A stretch of 64,000 nucleotides of DNA from an uncultured Eubacteriales bacterium (lineage in GTDB: Bacteria > Bacillota > Clostridia > Christensenellales > Aristaeellaceae). The translations under genes were made by a program, and so were the position numbers. Of this stretch, positions 40,820-49,656 are shown piece by piece. The stretch lies in NCBI GenBank assembly GCA_900542445.1, contig UQNN01000003.1:130295-194294 (forward strand). Direction: 5' to 3'. Position 1 is the first letter of the stretch. The number at the start of each line of letters is the position of its first letter. A model generated the notes under the pieces. The model was not told the origin of the DNA. It worked only from the letters and a program-made list of their open reading frames with translations, and searched no databases.

Positions 40820-43108
40820 ATGGAAAAGAAATGGCTGAGCGTGGCCGGGCTTTGGCTGGCGCTGATCGCTCTGGTCTTCATTTATACGGATCGAAATGCA
40901 TACACGTGGCGGTATGAGGGCGACGAGCTGGGGCAGATTGTGATCTCCAGCGAAGAAGCCGACGCGCGGCAGACACAGGCCGACGCGGCGATGGCGCTGG
41001 AACAGCAGGCCGCGCAGGCGCGCACGGATGCCAACCTCTGGGGAACGGATGAAGATTCCGTCGAGCCGTTTCGCCAGGCGCAGAACGAAGACGGCGGCCT
41101 GAACCTGACGTGGGGCCGCTATGAGGTGACGGTGGACTACGACGGCGCGGCGAAGGCGGATGTGCGCGTGGTTTCCGCCGGATATCAGGCGTTCATTGAA
41201 AACGGCGAAGTCCACGAAGAAATGGAGGAGGAGAACGGCAGGTTTGAGCAGCTGAGTTTCGGCTTTAACCTGACCGATTCCACGCCGGACCTTTATCTGG
41301 CGAGCGAAAACCCGGAGGATATCGTCGGCGTGACGGTGCATAAGGCTGGCGCAGGCGTGTTTTCTGCGGATCTGTGCGCGTATGCGGCGCTTGTCGGCGC
41401 GGTGCTGACCGTGCTGCTCGCGCTCTCATGGGATAAAACCGAACGCGGGCGCAAAAACCGCCGGGACGCAATGATCCTCGTCTGCGCGGCGACGTTTGCC
41501 TGCATGCCGCTGCTCTGGCGCGGCGTATATGACGGCCACGATCTGCTGTTTCACCTGAACCGCATCGAGGGCATTGCAAGCGGCTTGCGAAACGGCCAGT
41601 TCCCCGTGCGCATTCACAGCTCCACCCTGCTGGGCTACGGCTATGCCGCGCCGGAATTTTATCCCGAATTGTTTCTCTATTTTCCGGCGGCGCTGCGCAA
41701 TCTGGGCGTATCGCTGAGCGCGAGCGTGCGGGTGTTTGAGGCGTGCATCAATCTGGCGACGGCGCTGGCCTGTTATCTGTGCGTGCGCAGCCTGATGCGC
41801 AGCCGCCGCGCCGCCGTCGGCGCAAGCGTGCTTTATACGCTGTGCATTTATCGGCTGGTGAATCTCTACACACGCGCGACGCTGGGCGAAAGTCTGGCGA
41901 TGATCTTTTTCCCGATGGTGCTGCTGGGACTGTACGAGGTGCTCCGAAGGGACGAGAAACGCTGGCCGCTGCTGGCGCTGGGCATGACGGGCGTGTGCAT
42001 GAGCCATCTGCTCAGCACGCTGTTCTGCGCGGCGTTTTGCGCGCTGGCCGCTGTGCTCAGCGTCAAAAAGCTGTTTGCCGAAAAGCGCCGGATTTTGGCC
42101 ATCCTGCTGGCGGCAGGCGTGACGGCGCTGTGCGGCCTGTGGTTCTATGTGCCGATGATGCAGTATACGGCGGACGGCATCAGCACGAGCGTCGTGCTCA
42201 ACGCGGCGGAAAACGTGCATGTGCCGGGCAGTTTCCTCGTCGGCTTTGCGGGCGACGCGGGGGCGGATGCGCCGGAGGATTTCGCCTATACCATCGGCGT
42301 GGTGCCGGGACTGGCGCTGCTGCTGGGCTGCGCGCTGCTGCTGGCGCGGCGCTATGCGGCGGGGCGCGGGGCGTTTCAGGCCGAGAGCGACAAATTGTCA
42401 CTGTCGCTGCTGGCGCTGGGCGCGCTGGCGCTGGCGCTGTGTACGGATTTCTTCCCGTGGACGTTCCTCTGTTCGCTCAGAAAGCCGTTTTCCACGTTTT
42501 TCATGCAGATGCAGTTCCCGTGGCGCTTTGTCAGCATCGCCGCGCCGCTGCTGAGCGTTTCGGCGGCGTGGGGCTATCTGCGGGAAGAGAAGGACGCGAG
42601 GCTCGGCATGGCGGCGCTGATTGCGCTGTGCGTCGTCTTTTCCGGTTACACGATGCAGACGATGGTGCAGCAGGACGCGCCGCTGCAAAAGGAGACGTAT
42701 ACCGATACGCGGATCAGTCAGTTTGAATACACCTATCTGGGCACGGAAAAAACGGCGCTCAAGGTTGGCGACATCCGCACGAACCCGGAGGGAAGCTGCG
42801 AGATTCTGGCCTATGAAAAGCGCGGAACGGAAATCACGGCGACGGTGAAAATTGAGGGCGTGAGCATGTATATCGAGATTCCCCTGCTCTATTATCCCGG
42901 CTATCACGCCGAGATGGACGGACAGACGCATACGGTGGCGCGCGGCACGAACAACATGCTGCGGATCTACGGCACGCCGGAAGGCGGCGAAGGCGTGCTC
43001 CACGTTTGGTATCAGCCGCCGACGCTGTGGCGGGTCATGCAGGGAATCAGCGTTCTGGGCGCGCTGCTGCTGGCGTGGTCGCTTTGCCGGATGAGGAAAC
43101 GCGCATGA
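40820..43108 (+). CDS. Polytopic membrane protein, PTPS-related/GT-C-like
   Basis: A 762-residue protein. An N-terminal helix (about 5-25) and an extracytoplasmic domain (about 26-185) precede ten or more membrane segments and a C-terminal extracytoplasmic beta domain (about 625-740). The loop GVYDGHDLLFHLNRIEGIA and then GQFPVRIHSSTLLGYGYAAP match the 6-pyruvoyl-tetrahydropterin-synthase-related membrane family (PF10131-like), which is GT-C-fold and unrelated to pterin synthesis. Likely role: sugar transfer or flipping for a surface glycan. CGGAGGT precedes the ATG. The stop overlaps the helicase start. Confidence 0.75.
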   Translation: MEKKWLSVAGLWLALIALVFIYTDRNAYTWRYEGDELGQIVISSEEADARQTQADAAMALEQQAAQARTDANLWGTDEDSVEPFRQAQNEDGGLNLTWGRYEVTVDYDGAAKADVRVVSAGYQAFIENGEVHEEMEEENGRFEQLSFGFNLTDSTPDLYLASENPEDIVGVTVHKAGAGVFSADLCAYAALVGAVLTVLLALSWDKTERGRKNRRDAMILVCAATFACMPLLWRGVYDGHDLLFHLNRIEGIASGLRNGQFPVRIHSSTLLGYGYAAPEFYPELFLYFPAALRNLGVSLSASVRVFEACINLATALACYLCVRSLMRSRRAAVGASVLYTLCIYRLVNLYTRATLGESLAMIFFPMVLLGLYEVLRRDEKRWPLLALGMTGVCMSHLLSTLFCAAFCALAAVLSVKKLFAEKRRILAILLAAGVTALCGLWFYVPMMQYTADGISTSVVLNAAENVHVPGSFLVGFAGDAGADAPEDFAYTIGVVPGLALLLGCALLLARRYAAGRGAFQAESDKLSLSLLALGALALALCTDFFPWTFLCSLRKPFSTFFMQMQFPWRFVSIAAPLLSVSAAWGYLREEKDARLGMAALIALCVVFSGYTMQTMVQQDAPLQKETYTDTRISQFEYTYLGTEKTALKVGDIRTNPEGSCEILAYEKRGTEITATVKIEGVSMYIEIPLLYYPGYHAEMDGQTHTVARGTNNMLRIYGTPEGGEGVLHVWYQPPTLWRVMQGISVLGALLLAWSLCRMRKRA

Positions 43109-45372
43109 ACACGGTTCGCGCAAGCGTCCGGCAGGTGGTGGAATTCAGCCTGCACGAGAGCGATCTTTCCCCCGCAGCTTTTGCCGCCCGGCGCATGCGG
43201 GAGGGCGCGGCGGCGCATAAAGCCCGGCAGAGCGCAGGCGCGAAGAGCGAGACGGCCTATCTGGCGGAACAGTCGCTGAGCGCGGAATATGAACAGGGGG
43301 CAATCGCTCTGCGCGTATCCGGCCGGGCGGACGGGCTGCTGCTCGCCCCCGACGGCGTGCGGGTTGTGGAGGAAATCAAGCTGGGCAAGGAAGATAACCT
43401 GCTCATCCCGGCACATCGGGCGCAGGCGGCGATGTATGGCCATATGCTCTGCCAAAAGGAGGGCTTGGCCGGCGTCCGTCTGCGCATTTTATATGTGGAT
43501 GAAAACGGCGCGTCCGTTCGTCTGTATGAAGAGGACGCGGACAGCGCGCGGCTGCAAGCCGAATTTGAGACGCTGTGCGCGGCCTACTGCGCATGGGCGG
43601 AAAAACTGTTGGCGCGGCGGCAGGTGCGGGATGCGTCGCTGAGCGATCTGGCGTTTCCCTACGACGGATATCGCGCTGGGCAGAGAAAATTCGCCGCGAA
43701 CGTGTATGTCGCCATTCGGGAGAAGAAACGACTCTTCGCCCAGGCGCCGACGGGCATCGGCAAGACGATGGCCGCGCTGTATCCTGCCATGCTGGCGCTG
43801 GGCGAGGGCAAATGCGCCCGCGTGCTGATGCTGACGGCGCGGACGACGGGGCGAAAGAGCGCGATGGACGCGCTGGCCGTTTTGCAGTCGCGCGGCGCAA
43901 AGCTGCTGGCGGTTGAAATCGCCGCCAAGGACAAGGTCTGCCCGATGGAAAAACGAGACTGCCGCCCGGAGGTCTGCCCCTATGCGAAAGGGTTTTACGA
44001 CCGCCTGCCGGACGCGCTGGAAAGCGCGCTTGACGGCGGAAATCGGGCGCGCGGCGAGATCGGCGCGCTGGCGCAAGCACATAGGCTCTGCCCGTTTGAG
44101 CTGTCGCTGGCGTTGGCGCAGCTGGCGGACGTGGTCGTCTGCGACTACAACTACGTATTCGATCCGTTTGTCGCCATTGACGCGCTGATGCAGGGCGGCG
44201 CGGCGCTGCTTATTGACGAGGCGCATCAGCTTGCTCCGCGCGTGCAGGATAACGCGTCGGCGGCGGTGAGCGCAAAACAGCTCCGCGAGCTTCGGCGGGA
44301 CGCGGGGCAGGTGCTTGGGCGGAAACACGCGCTTTACAAGGCGCTGACGGCGGCTCTGCGCGCGCTGGAAGAAGCGGCGCGGACGGAAGAATTTGCCGCC
44401 GGGCGGTTGGAAAAGCCGCCGGAAGACCTGAATGCGGCGATGGAAGGGCTGCTTGACGCGGCAGGCAGCGCGCTGGCCGAAGGCGCGGGGCCGCCCGCTT
44501 CGGATGCGTTTTCACTGGCGGCCTGCTGGCAGTATGCGGCGGGACGGCTGGATGAGCGATACGCCGTGCTGACGGAAGGCGCGGAGAAAACCGCGCGGAT
44601 CGAATTGTTTCTGCTCTGTGCGGCGCAGGACATTTTGGAAAAGACGAAAAAAGCGCGCGGCGCGGTCTTCTTTTCCGCGACGCTCGCGCCGTTTGAGGCC
44701 GCCAAACGCATGCTCGGCAGTCTGGACGGGGACGCGTGTCTGGCTCTGCCCTCGCCGTTTGACAAAAGCCAGCTGGACGCGCGAATTCTGCCCGTCGATC
44801 TGCGCTATGCCGCGCGGGAATCGAGCGCGCCGCTCGTGGCCGACGCGATTGAGGCGCAGCTGACGGCGCACGACGGCAACGCCATCGTATTCTTTCCGTC
44901 GTATGCGTATCTGGAGAAGGTCGGCGCGCTGCTGGAGGCGCGGAACATGTCCGGCGCGGCGCTGATGCGCGAGGCGCGGGGGATGACCGAGGACGAAAAA
45001 AACGCGCTGCTGGGCGCGTTTGAAAAGCGGGAGAAAAAGGTCGCTTTGCTGGCCGTTTTAGGCGGCGCATTCGCGGAGGGCATCGATCTGGCCGGCGAGC
45101 GGCTGGAAAACGTAATCGTCGTTTCGACGGGCCTGCCCCAGCCGGACGTGCGGGTGCGCGCGATGCAGCGCTATCACGACGAAAGCGGTGCGGACGGGTA
45201 TTTTCTCTGCATGACCCTGCCGGGCATGGTTCGGGTGATTCAGGCGGCGGGGCGGCTGATCCGCACGGAGAGCGACCGCGGCGCGCTGCTGCTGATCGAC
45301 AGCCGCTATCAGCGCCGGGCGGAACGGGAACTGCTTTCCGGCACGCTGATCGGGGAGGCGCTTTCCGGCTGA
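43105..45372 (+). CDS. Rad3/XPD-type DNA helicase with N-terminal nuclease-like domain
   Basis: A 755-residue superfamily 2 helicase. The N-terminal 200 residues resemble a PD-(D/E)XK nuclease: VRVVEEIKLGKEDN (about 82-95) followed by HRAQAAMYGHML. Helicase motifs: Walker A APTGIGKTMAALYPAM (about 213-228), DEAH box LLIDEAHQLAPR (about 368-379), and the late motif IQAAGRLIRTESDRG. Four cysteines for a 4Fe-4S cluster fit the XPD spacing (KVCPMEKRDCRPEVCPYAKG, then LCPFELS). Probable function: DNA repair or recombination. The ATG at 43105 overlaps the upstream stop (ATGA). Confidence 0.9.
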   Translation: MNTVRASVRQVVEFSLHESDLSPAAFAARRMREGAAAHKARQSAGAKSETAYLAEQSLSAEYEQGAIALRVSGRADGLLLAPDGVRVVEEIKLGKEDNLLIPAHRAQAAMYGHMLCQKEGLAGVRLRILYVDENGASVRLYEEDADSARLQAEFETLCAAYCAWAEKLLARRQVRDASLSDLAFPYDGYRAGQRKFAANVYVAIREKKRLFAQAPTGIGKTMAALYPAMLALGEGKCARVLMLTARTTGRKSAMDALAVLQSRGAKLLAVEIAAKDKVCPMEKRDCRPEVCPYAKGFYDRLPDALESALDGGNRARGEIGALAQAHRLCPFELSLALAQLADVVVCDYNYVFDPFVAIDALMQGGAALLIDEAHQLAPRVQDNASAAVSAKQLRELRRDAGQVLGRKHALYKALTAALRALEEAARTEEFAAGRLEKPPEDLNAAMEGLLDAAGSALAEGAGPPASDAFSLAACWQYAAGRLDERYAVLTEGAEKTARIELFLLCAAQDILEKTKKARGAVFFSATLAPFEAAKRMLGSLDGDACLALPSPFDKSQLDARILPVDLRYAARESSAPLVADAIEAQLTAHDGNAIVFFPSYAYLEKVGALLEARNMSGAALMREARGMTEDEKNALLGAFEKREKKVALLAVLGGAFAEGIDLAGERLENVIVVSTGLPQPDVRVRAMQRYHDESGADGYFLCMTLPGMVRVIQAAGRLIRTESDRGALLLIDSRYQRRAERELLSGTLIGEALSG

Positions 45373-45560
45373 TCGGTTTTAAACCACCGGATTTGTTCCG
45401 CCAGCGGGTCGTTTTCGACGATCGGGCGCATGACCAGCAGCGCGGCGATCATGCGGCGCATGCCGCTTTCGCCGTGGGGAATATAGAGCAGCTGGCTATC
45501 CTCGCGCTCGGCGATGAGCGCGGCGAGGAGTTTACGCAGCCGGGTGCGGGTGGTATACAT
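45309..45560 (-). CDS. Small protein resembling the N-terminal segment of macrodomain ADP-ribose hydrolases
   Basis: An 83-residue protein on the minus strand with AAGGAG six bases before the ATG at 45560. The stretch RLRKLLAALIAEREDSQLLY then IPHGESGMRRMIAALLVMRP recalls the helical lead-in of protein-ADP-ribose hydrolases, which precedes their macrodomain. The macrodomain is absent: the frame ends inside the helicase 3' end on the other strand. It may be a stand-alone small protein or a remnant. The similarity is from memory and tentative. Confidence 0.5.
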   Translation of the reverse strand: MYTTRTRLRKLLAALIAEREDSQLLYIPHGESGMRRMIAALLVMRPIVENDPLAEQIRWFKTDQPESASPISVPESSSRSARR

Positions 45561-45570
45561 GATAACTCCT

Positions 45571-45646
45571 TTGGGGCGCTGCCCCAAACCCCGGCAGGGA
45601 ACGGAGTTCCCTGCACCTTCCGAATCTTTATCGCTTCGCGATAAAG
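45571..45646 (+). repeat. Triple-hairpin intergenic repeat, intact copy
   Basis: Hairpin 1 is 45571-45587, hairpin 2 is 45594-45614 (GCAGGGAAC/GTTCCCTGC) and hairpin 3 is 45626-45646 (CTTTATCGC/GCGATAAAG). A further GGGCGC/GCGCCC stem lies at about 45665-45682. It is between divergent genes. Confidence 0.88.
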
Positions 45647-45738
45647 GAGAGAAAAAAATGGAAGGGGCGCGCCTCGTGCGCCCGCGTAGAATGAAAGGTT
45701 CAGAAAAAAGGATAGCACGGACGGGAGAAAAACGCAAG

Positions 45739-45767
45739 TTGATTCAGTTTTATGACTGTGATAAAAT
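45739..45767 (+). promoter_or_regulatory. Promoter of the capA-like gene
   Basis: TTGATT (45739-45744), a 17-base spacer and TAAAAT (45762-45767), 34 bases before the ATG. Confidence 0.7.
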
Positions 45768-45801
45768 AAAGAGAAATATGTATAATGAAGGGAGCAAACC
45801 G

Positions 45802-46962
45802 ATGAAAAAAGCAGTATGGGGCGCTTTCGTGCTGATGACGGCGTTCGCGGCTACGGGGCTTTGCGAGATGGATTATACGCTGACCAATCCGCACATTCGA
45901 TACGAAAAGATCGAGGGCGCGCAGCAGGCGGAGGAAGCCGCGCAGACAGACGGCGCGGGCATTTCGCTTTCGGAGATGGCCGCGGCTCAGGATGTGCAGC
46001 AGCAGGAACAGCAGAACGCGGACACGTGGCCCAAGACCTTTACGGTTACGTTGGGCGGCGATACGACGCTCGGCTCGACGGATGATCTGCGCAAGCGGGA
46101 CGACTGCTTTGAAAACGTCGCGGCGGAAAAGGGCTACGGCTGGTTTTTCTCCGGTCTGCAAACCCTGTTTGCCACGGACGACCTGACGCTCATCAACTTT
46201 GAGGGCACGCTGACCAATGAGACGAGCAAAAAGCAGAAGCTCTACAACTTCAAAGGCCCGGCGGAATACGCCGATATTCTGACGCTGGGCAGCGTGGAGG
46301 CGGTGAACGTCGCCAACAACCACACGCTCGACTATGGCCAGCAGGGCAAGGAGGACACCATTGCCAATCTGGAAGCGGCGGGGATTATCGTTTCCGGCGG
46401 CGGACAGCTGGGCATTTTTGAAAAGAACGGCGTGAAAGTCGGCATGACCGGCTACTGCTTCCCCTACAAGGACGGCAAAAAGGACATCAGCGCGGATGTG
46501 AAAGCGCTCCGTGAGGCGGGCTGTCAGATTGTGATCGCGTCGTTCCACTGGGGCAGCGAATACCGCGACGACTTCACCGGGGAACAGCGCACCATCGGCC
46601 GCGCGGCGATCAAAGCGGGCGCGGATATCGTTGTGGGCACGCATCCGCATATCGTGCAAGGCATCGAGGCTTATCAGGACAGCTACATTCTCTATTCGCT
46701 GGGCAATCTCGTGTTCGGCGGCAACGTCGATCCCGACGACCGCGACGCGTATCTGGCGCGCGTGACGTTCACCGTGTACGAGGATCATTGCGACGCGCCG
46801 GAATTGACCGTCGTGCCGATCCGCCTGACCGCGCTGGATAAGGGGACGGATTACCGCCCCGTCGTTACGGACGAAACGGACAGCGAGAGAATTTTCAAAC
46901 GGATTTTGAAGCTCTCCTCCAACATGAGCGATTTCGTCAACGGAGAGTTGTCGGCGTATTGA
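45802..46962 (+). CDS. CapA family (poly-gamma-glutamate capsule-type) metallophosphatase-fold protein
   Basis: A 386-residue exported protein with a signal-like N-terminus (MKKAVWGAFVLMTAFAATGL). The CapA domain (about residues 80-330) shows the family signposts VTLGGDTTLGSTDD, LINFEGTLTN, NVANNHTLDYGQQG, SFHWGSEY, VGTHPHIVQG and YSLGNLVFGG. CapA/PgsA proteins take part in poly-gamma-glutamate synthesis or export, but many clostridial copies stand alone, as here, with no pgsB or pgsC. AAGGGAG is eight bases before the ATG at 45802; the frame is open further upstream only through the repeat element. Confidence 0.9.
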   Translation: MKKAVWGAFVLMTAFAATGLCEMDYTLTNPHIRYEKIEGAQQAEEAAQTDGAGISLSEMAAAQDVQQQEQQNADTWPKTFTVTLGGDTTLGSTDDLRKRDDCFENVAAEKGYGWFFSGLQTLFATDDLTLINFEGTLTNETSKKQKLYNFKGPAEYADILTLGSVEAVNVANNHTLDYGQQGKEDTIANLEAAGIIVSGGGQLGIFEKNGVKVGMTGYCFPYKDGKKDISADVKALREAGCQIVIASFHWGSEYRDDFTGEQRTIGRAAIKAGADIVVGTHPHIVQGIEAYQDSYILYSLGNLVFGGNVDPDDRDAYLARVTFTVYEDHCDAPELTVVPIRLTALDKGTDYRPVVTDETDSERIFKRILKLSSNMSDFVNGELSAY

Positions 46963-46974
46963 GAGCAAAAAGGA

Positions 46975-47003
46975 GCTTGAGGCGGGACCTCAAGCGTTCT
47001 CCC
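46975..47003 (-). repeat. Fragment of the triple-hairpin repeat (hairpin 1 only)
   Basis: GCTTGAGG (46975-46982) and CCTCAAGC (46988-46995) pair, followed by GTTC. Compared with the copy at 5253, the stem base pairs changed on both sides (TTGAGG/CCTCAA instead of TTGGG/CCCAA) while the flank CAAGCGTTC is kept. Confidence 0.45.
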
Positions 47004-47029
47004 GACATTTATTTGGAAAGGATGGTTTG

Positions 47030-47998
47030 ATGGCTTCGCATTTCGCGCTGTTTGTCGATCTGGAAAACTGCGGCGGCAAAAAAAGCATGCTGATGGACGT
47101 CATCGAGCGGGTGAAAATCCGCGGCGATATCCTCATCGGCAAGGTTTACGGTTATACGGACAGTTATTCCGATCTCAAGGAGATTCTGTTGTCCAATACG
47201 TTTGCGGTCGTGCCGTCGCTGCGGTTCGGGCGCAACCAGAAAAACAGCCTCGATATTCAGCTGGTCATCGACGCGCTGGACGTGGCCTATACCAATTCGC
47301 TGATCGACAGTTTCTGCATCGTTTCCGGCGACAGCGACTACGTGCCGCTCGTCGGCAAGCTCAAAACGATGGGCAAATTCGTGCTCGGCATTTCCCGAAG
47401 CGAGGCGGCCAGCGGCGTGTTCATGAACGCGTGCAGCGAGTTCCAGTTCCTGGAAAGCGTCGCCAGCGGCAAGGAGCGCGCGCAGGGGCAGGAGATCGAA
47501 GCGCTGACGCTTTCGGACGTAAACGACCTGATTGTGACGATCCTGAAAGAGAGCGACAGCGGCGAAATGCTGGCCAGCGAGGTGAAGAGCGTTCTGCTTC
47601 GTTTAAGGCCGAATTTCTCCGAAAAGAGCGTCGGTTTTTCGACCTTTGGCAAGCTGATTGCCCGGCTTTCCCAGCAGTTTGGCGCGTTTACGGTGGAAAG
47701 CGAACAATTCAACGTGATTGTTTCGCTCAATCAGCCGCACACGCCCGCTGGGGAGCAGATCACGCGGGAGAATTACGCGCGTATCTTTGCGCGCATTCTG
47801 TCGGAATACAAGGAGGACGGCTTTGACCGGGTGAACCCCTCCATTCTCAAATCGGCCGTGCAGGCGGATTATCCCGATTTCACGGAACGGCAGATCGGCC
47901 TGCGGCGCTTTTCGGATGTGCTGCGTGCGCTGGAGCGGGAAAAGCTGCTGAAGCTGGAAACGGACGAAGGCGGGAACATGCTGGTGCATATTCTGTAA
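47030..47998 (+). CDS. NYN domain protein with C-terminal OST-HTH/LOTUS-like domains
   Basis: A 322-residue protein. The NYN (PIN-like nuclease) domain occupies about residues 1-145: FALFVDLENCGG with the catalytic aspartate, KNSLDIQLVIDALD, and IVSGDSDYVPLVGKLKTMGK. Two LOTUS-like winged-helix segments follow (about 165-230, with SEKSVGFSTFGKLIARLSQQ, and about 250-320, with RQIGLRRFSDVLRALEREKL). Such proteins are thought to bind and cut RNA. The ATG at 47030 has GGAAAGGA seven bases upstream. It lies between two members of the hairpin repeat family. Confidence 0.9.
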   Translation: MASHFALFVDLENCGGKKSMLMDVIERVKIRGDILIGKVYGYTDSYSDLKEILLSNTFAVVPSLRFGRNQKNSLDIQLVIDALDVAYTNSLIDSFCIVSGDSDYVPLVGKLKTMGKFVLGISRSEAASGVFMNACSEFQFLESVASGKERAQGQEIEALTLSDVNDLIVTILKESDSGEMLASEVKSVLLRLRPNFSEKSVGFSTFGKLIARLSQQFGAFTVESEQFNVIVSLNQPHTPAGEQITRENYARIFARILSEYKEDGFDRVNPSILKSAVQADYPDFTERQIGLRRFSDVLRALEREKLLKLETDEGGNMLVHIL

Positions 47999-48009
47999 GG
48001 GGGGAACGG

Positions 48010-48086
48010 TTGGGGCGCTGCCCCAAACCCCGGTCGGAACCTGAGCTTCCGGCACCTCCCGTTTTCTTTATCGCGCAGCGATAAAG
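48010..48086 (+). repeat. Triple-hairpin intergenic repeat, intact copy
   Basis: Hairpin 1 is 48010-48026, hairpin 2 is 48033-48053 and hairpin 3 is 48066-48086 (CTTTATCGC/GCGATAAAG with loop GCA). It lies between the NYN gene and the next gene. Confidence 0.87.
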
Positions 48087-48131
48087 GGCGGATAAAATTG
48101 AGACTGCGGATAGAATGCACGGAGAAAATAC

Positions 48132-49643
48132 ATGAAACGTATTCTTTCATTTTTGATTTTCATTTTGCTGGCGATGGGCGTATCGGCGGCGGGCGCGCAG
48201 ACCGTTGTGATGGACGAGGGGCACGTCGCGTTTGACTATCCGGACAGCTGGCTGGTGGTTTCGCCCCAGCTCTGTGGGGTCTACGCGCCGCTTTTGGCGG
48301 ACGCGGGGCTGGATGCGGACGACGTGGCGAAGGAGCTGACGGACACGCGGACGCTCAGCCGCGCATACAACGCGGACTATACGCAGTATTTGGCGGTGCT
48401 GATTCGCGAAGACGAGCTTTCACAGGAAATTTATGAAATTGACGCGATGACGGACGCGCAGAAAACCACATTGCGCCGCCGCGCGGAGAGCAACAGTCTG
48501 TGGGAGACGACGGGTCTGCGCGCGCAGGATGTGGAATGGCAGAAGGAGAACGGCGAAAACTGGCTCTACATCCACTACATCGTCACGCGGTCGGGCACGA
48601 CGGTCGGGCGCGGGCTGCGTTACGTCACCGTTCACAACGGGCTGTATGTGGAGCTGGACTGGCGGATTGAAAGCGGACGCTTTTCGGGGCGGGATTTGAA
48701 TGCGTTCCGTGAGCGGCTGGCGGATATCACGATCACGGAAAGCGTTGCCGAACCGGTGCGCGACGTGAAGCTGGACGCGGAAATTCCGACTGAAACTTCC
48801 GTGGGGCAGGTGACGATCAGCGGCACGGCGACGGCCGGCGCGACGGTCATCGCGGAAACGCCGGACGGCAACGGCGCGATGCTGACCCTCGACGCGGAGA
48901 CGGCTTCCTCAAGCGGCCAGTTCACGCTGGCGCTGGAACTGGAAAAAGAGGGCAGTTACGAGATCACGTTAACGGCTTCCAAAGAAGGCATGAACGACGC
49001 GTCGCTTTCCGGCGCGATTGCGTACAGCGCCAAAACGCTGCCCGTCTCCGGCATTGCCGAAAGCCAGACCGTGACGAGCGACAAGGTGACGATAACCGGC
49101 ACGACGCTGGCGGGCGTTCAGCTTCAGCTGGTCACGCCCTTCGGCGTGAGCAAAAAGAAATCGGGCAACGACGGCACATTTTCCTTTGAGCTGACGACCG
49201 ACACGGCGGGCGATTACAATTACACGCTGATTCTGGATAAGAGCGGCTACAACCAGCGGCGCGTGGCGTTCGCCATCACCCGCGTGACGACGGACGAACA
49301 GGAGAAGGACAAGATTCGTCAATCCGCCGTGAAGCTTTCCTACAAGGAATTGCAGCAGGATAAAGCGGAAAACCGGGGTAAAGTCATGCGGCTCTACGGC
49401 CCGGTGAGCGAAATCAGCAGCAGCGGAAGCATCTACTATGTGCGTCTGCAATACAACAAGAACGCGAAAGGCAAGTGGTACAACGACGTGGTCATCATCT
49501 GCGACGCGGATACGGGCGCGAAAGTCGGCGATATGATGACCGCCGTGGTGACGGTGGACGGCGTATACGACGAGCAGGATGCGAGCGGAAACGACGTGGC
49601 GGTGCCGCGGTTTAATCTGCTGTTTGTGGACAAGATCGAGTAA
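48132..49643 (+). CDS. Secreted multi-domain beta-rich protein of unknown function
   Basis: A 503-residue exported protein; signal peptide about residues 1-22 (KRILSFLIFILLAMGVSAAG). Region 25-205 resembles PsbP/DUF-type lipoprotein domains (VAFDYPDSWLVVSPQ). Two Ig-like repeats follow (about 215-300 and 303-385; compare VGQVTISGTATAGATVIAET with SDKVTITGTTLAGVQLQLVT). A C-terminal OB-fold-like domain (about 400-503) contains GKVMRLYGPVSEISSSGSIY. Probably a surface protein. It is followed 14 bases later by two GT-C membrane proteins and may belong to their operon. Confidence 0.7.
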   Translation: MKRILSFLIFILLAMGVSAAGAQTVVMDEGHVAFDYPDSWLVVSPQLCGVYAPLLADAGLDADDVAKELTDTRTLSRAYNADYTQYLAVLIREDELSQEIYEIDAMTDAQKTTLRRRAESNSLWETTGLRAQDVEWQKENGENWLYIHYIVTRSGTTVGRGLRYVTVHNGLYVELDWRIESGRFSGRDLNAFRERLADITITESVAEPVRDVKLDAEIPTETSVGQVTISGTATAGATVIAETPDGNGAMLTLDAETASSSGQFTLALELEKEGSYEITLTASKEGMNDASLSGAIAYSAKTLPVSGIAESQTVTSDKVTITGTTLAGVQLQLVTPFGVSKKKSGNDGTFSFELTTDTAGDYNYTLILDKSGYNQRRVAFAITRVTTDEQEKDKIRQSAVKLSYKELQQDKAENRGKVMRLYGPVSEISSSGSIYYVRLQYNKNAKGKWYNDVVIICDADTGAKVGDMMTAVVTVDGVYDEQDASGNDVAVPRFNLLFVDKIE

Positions 49644-49656
49644 AGAGGAAAACCGG

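Noticed and set aside
45514..45801. Upstream extension of the capA frame through the hairpin repeat
   Set aside because: It would place the repeat and the promoter inside the coding sequence; the ATG at 45802 has a well-placed AAGGGAG and starts a signal peptide.
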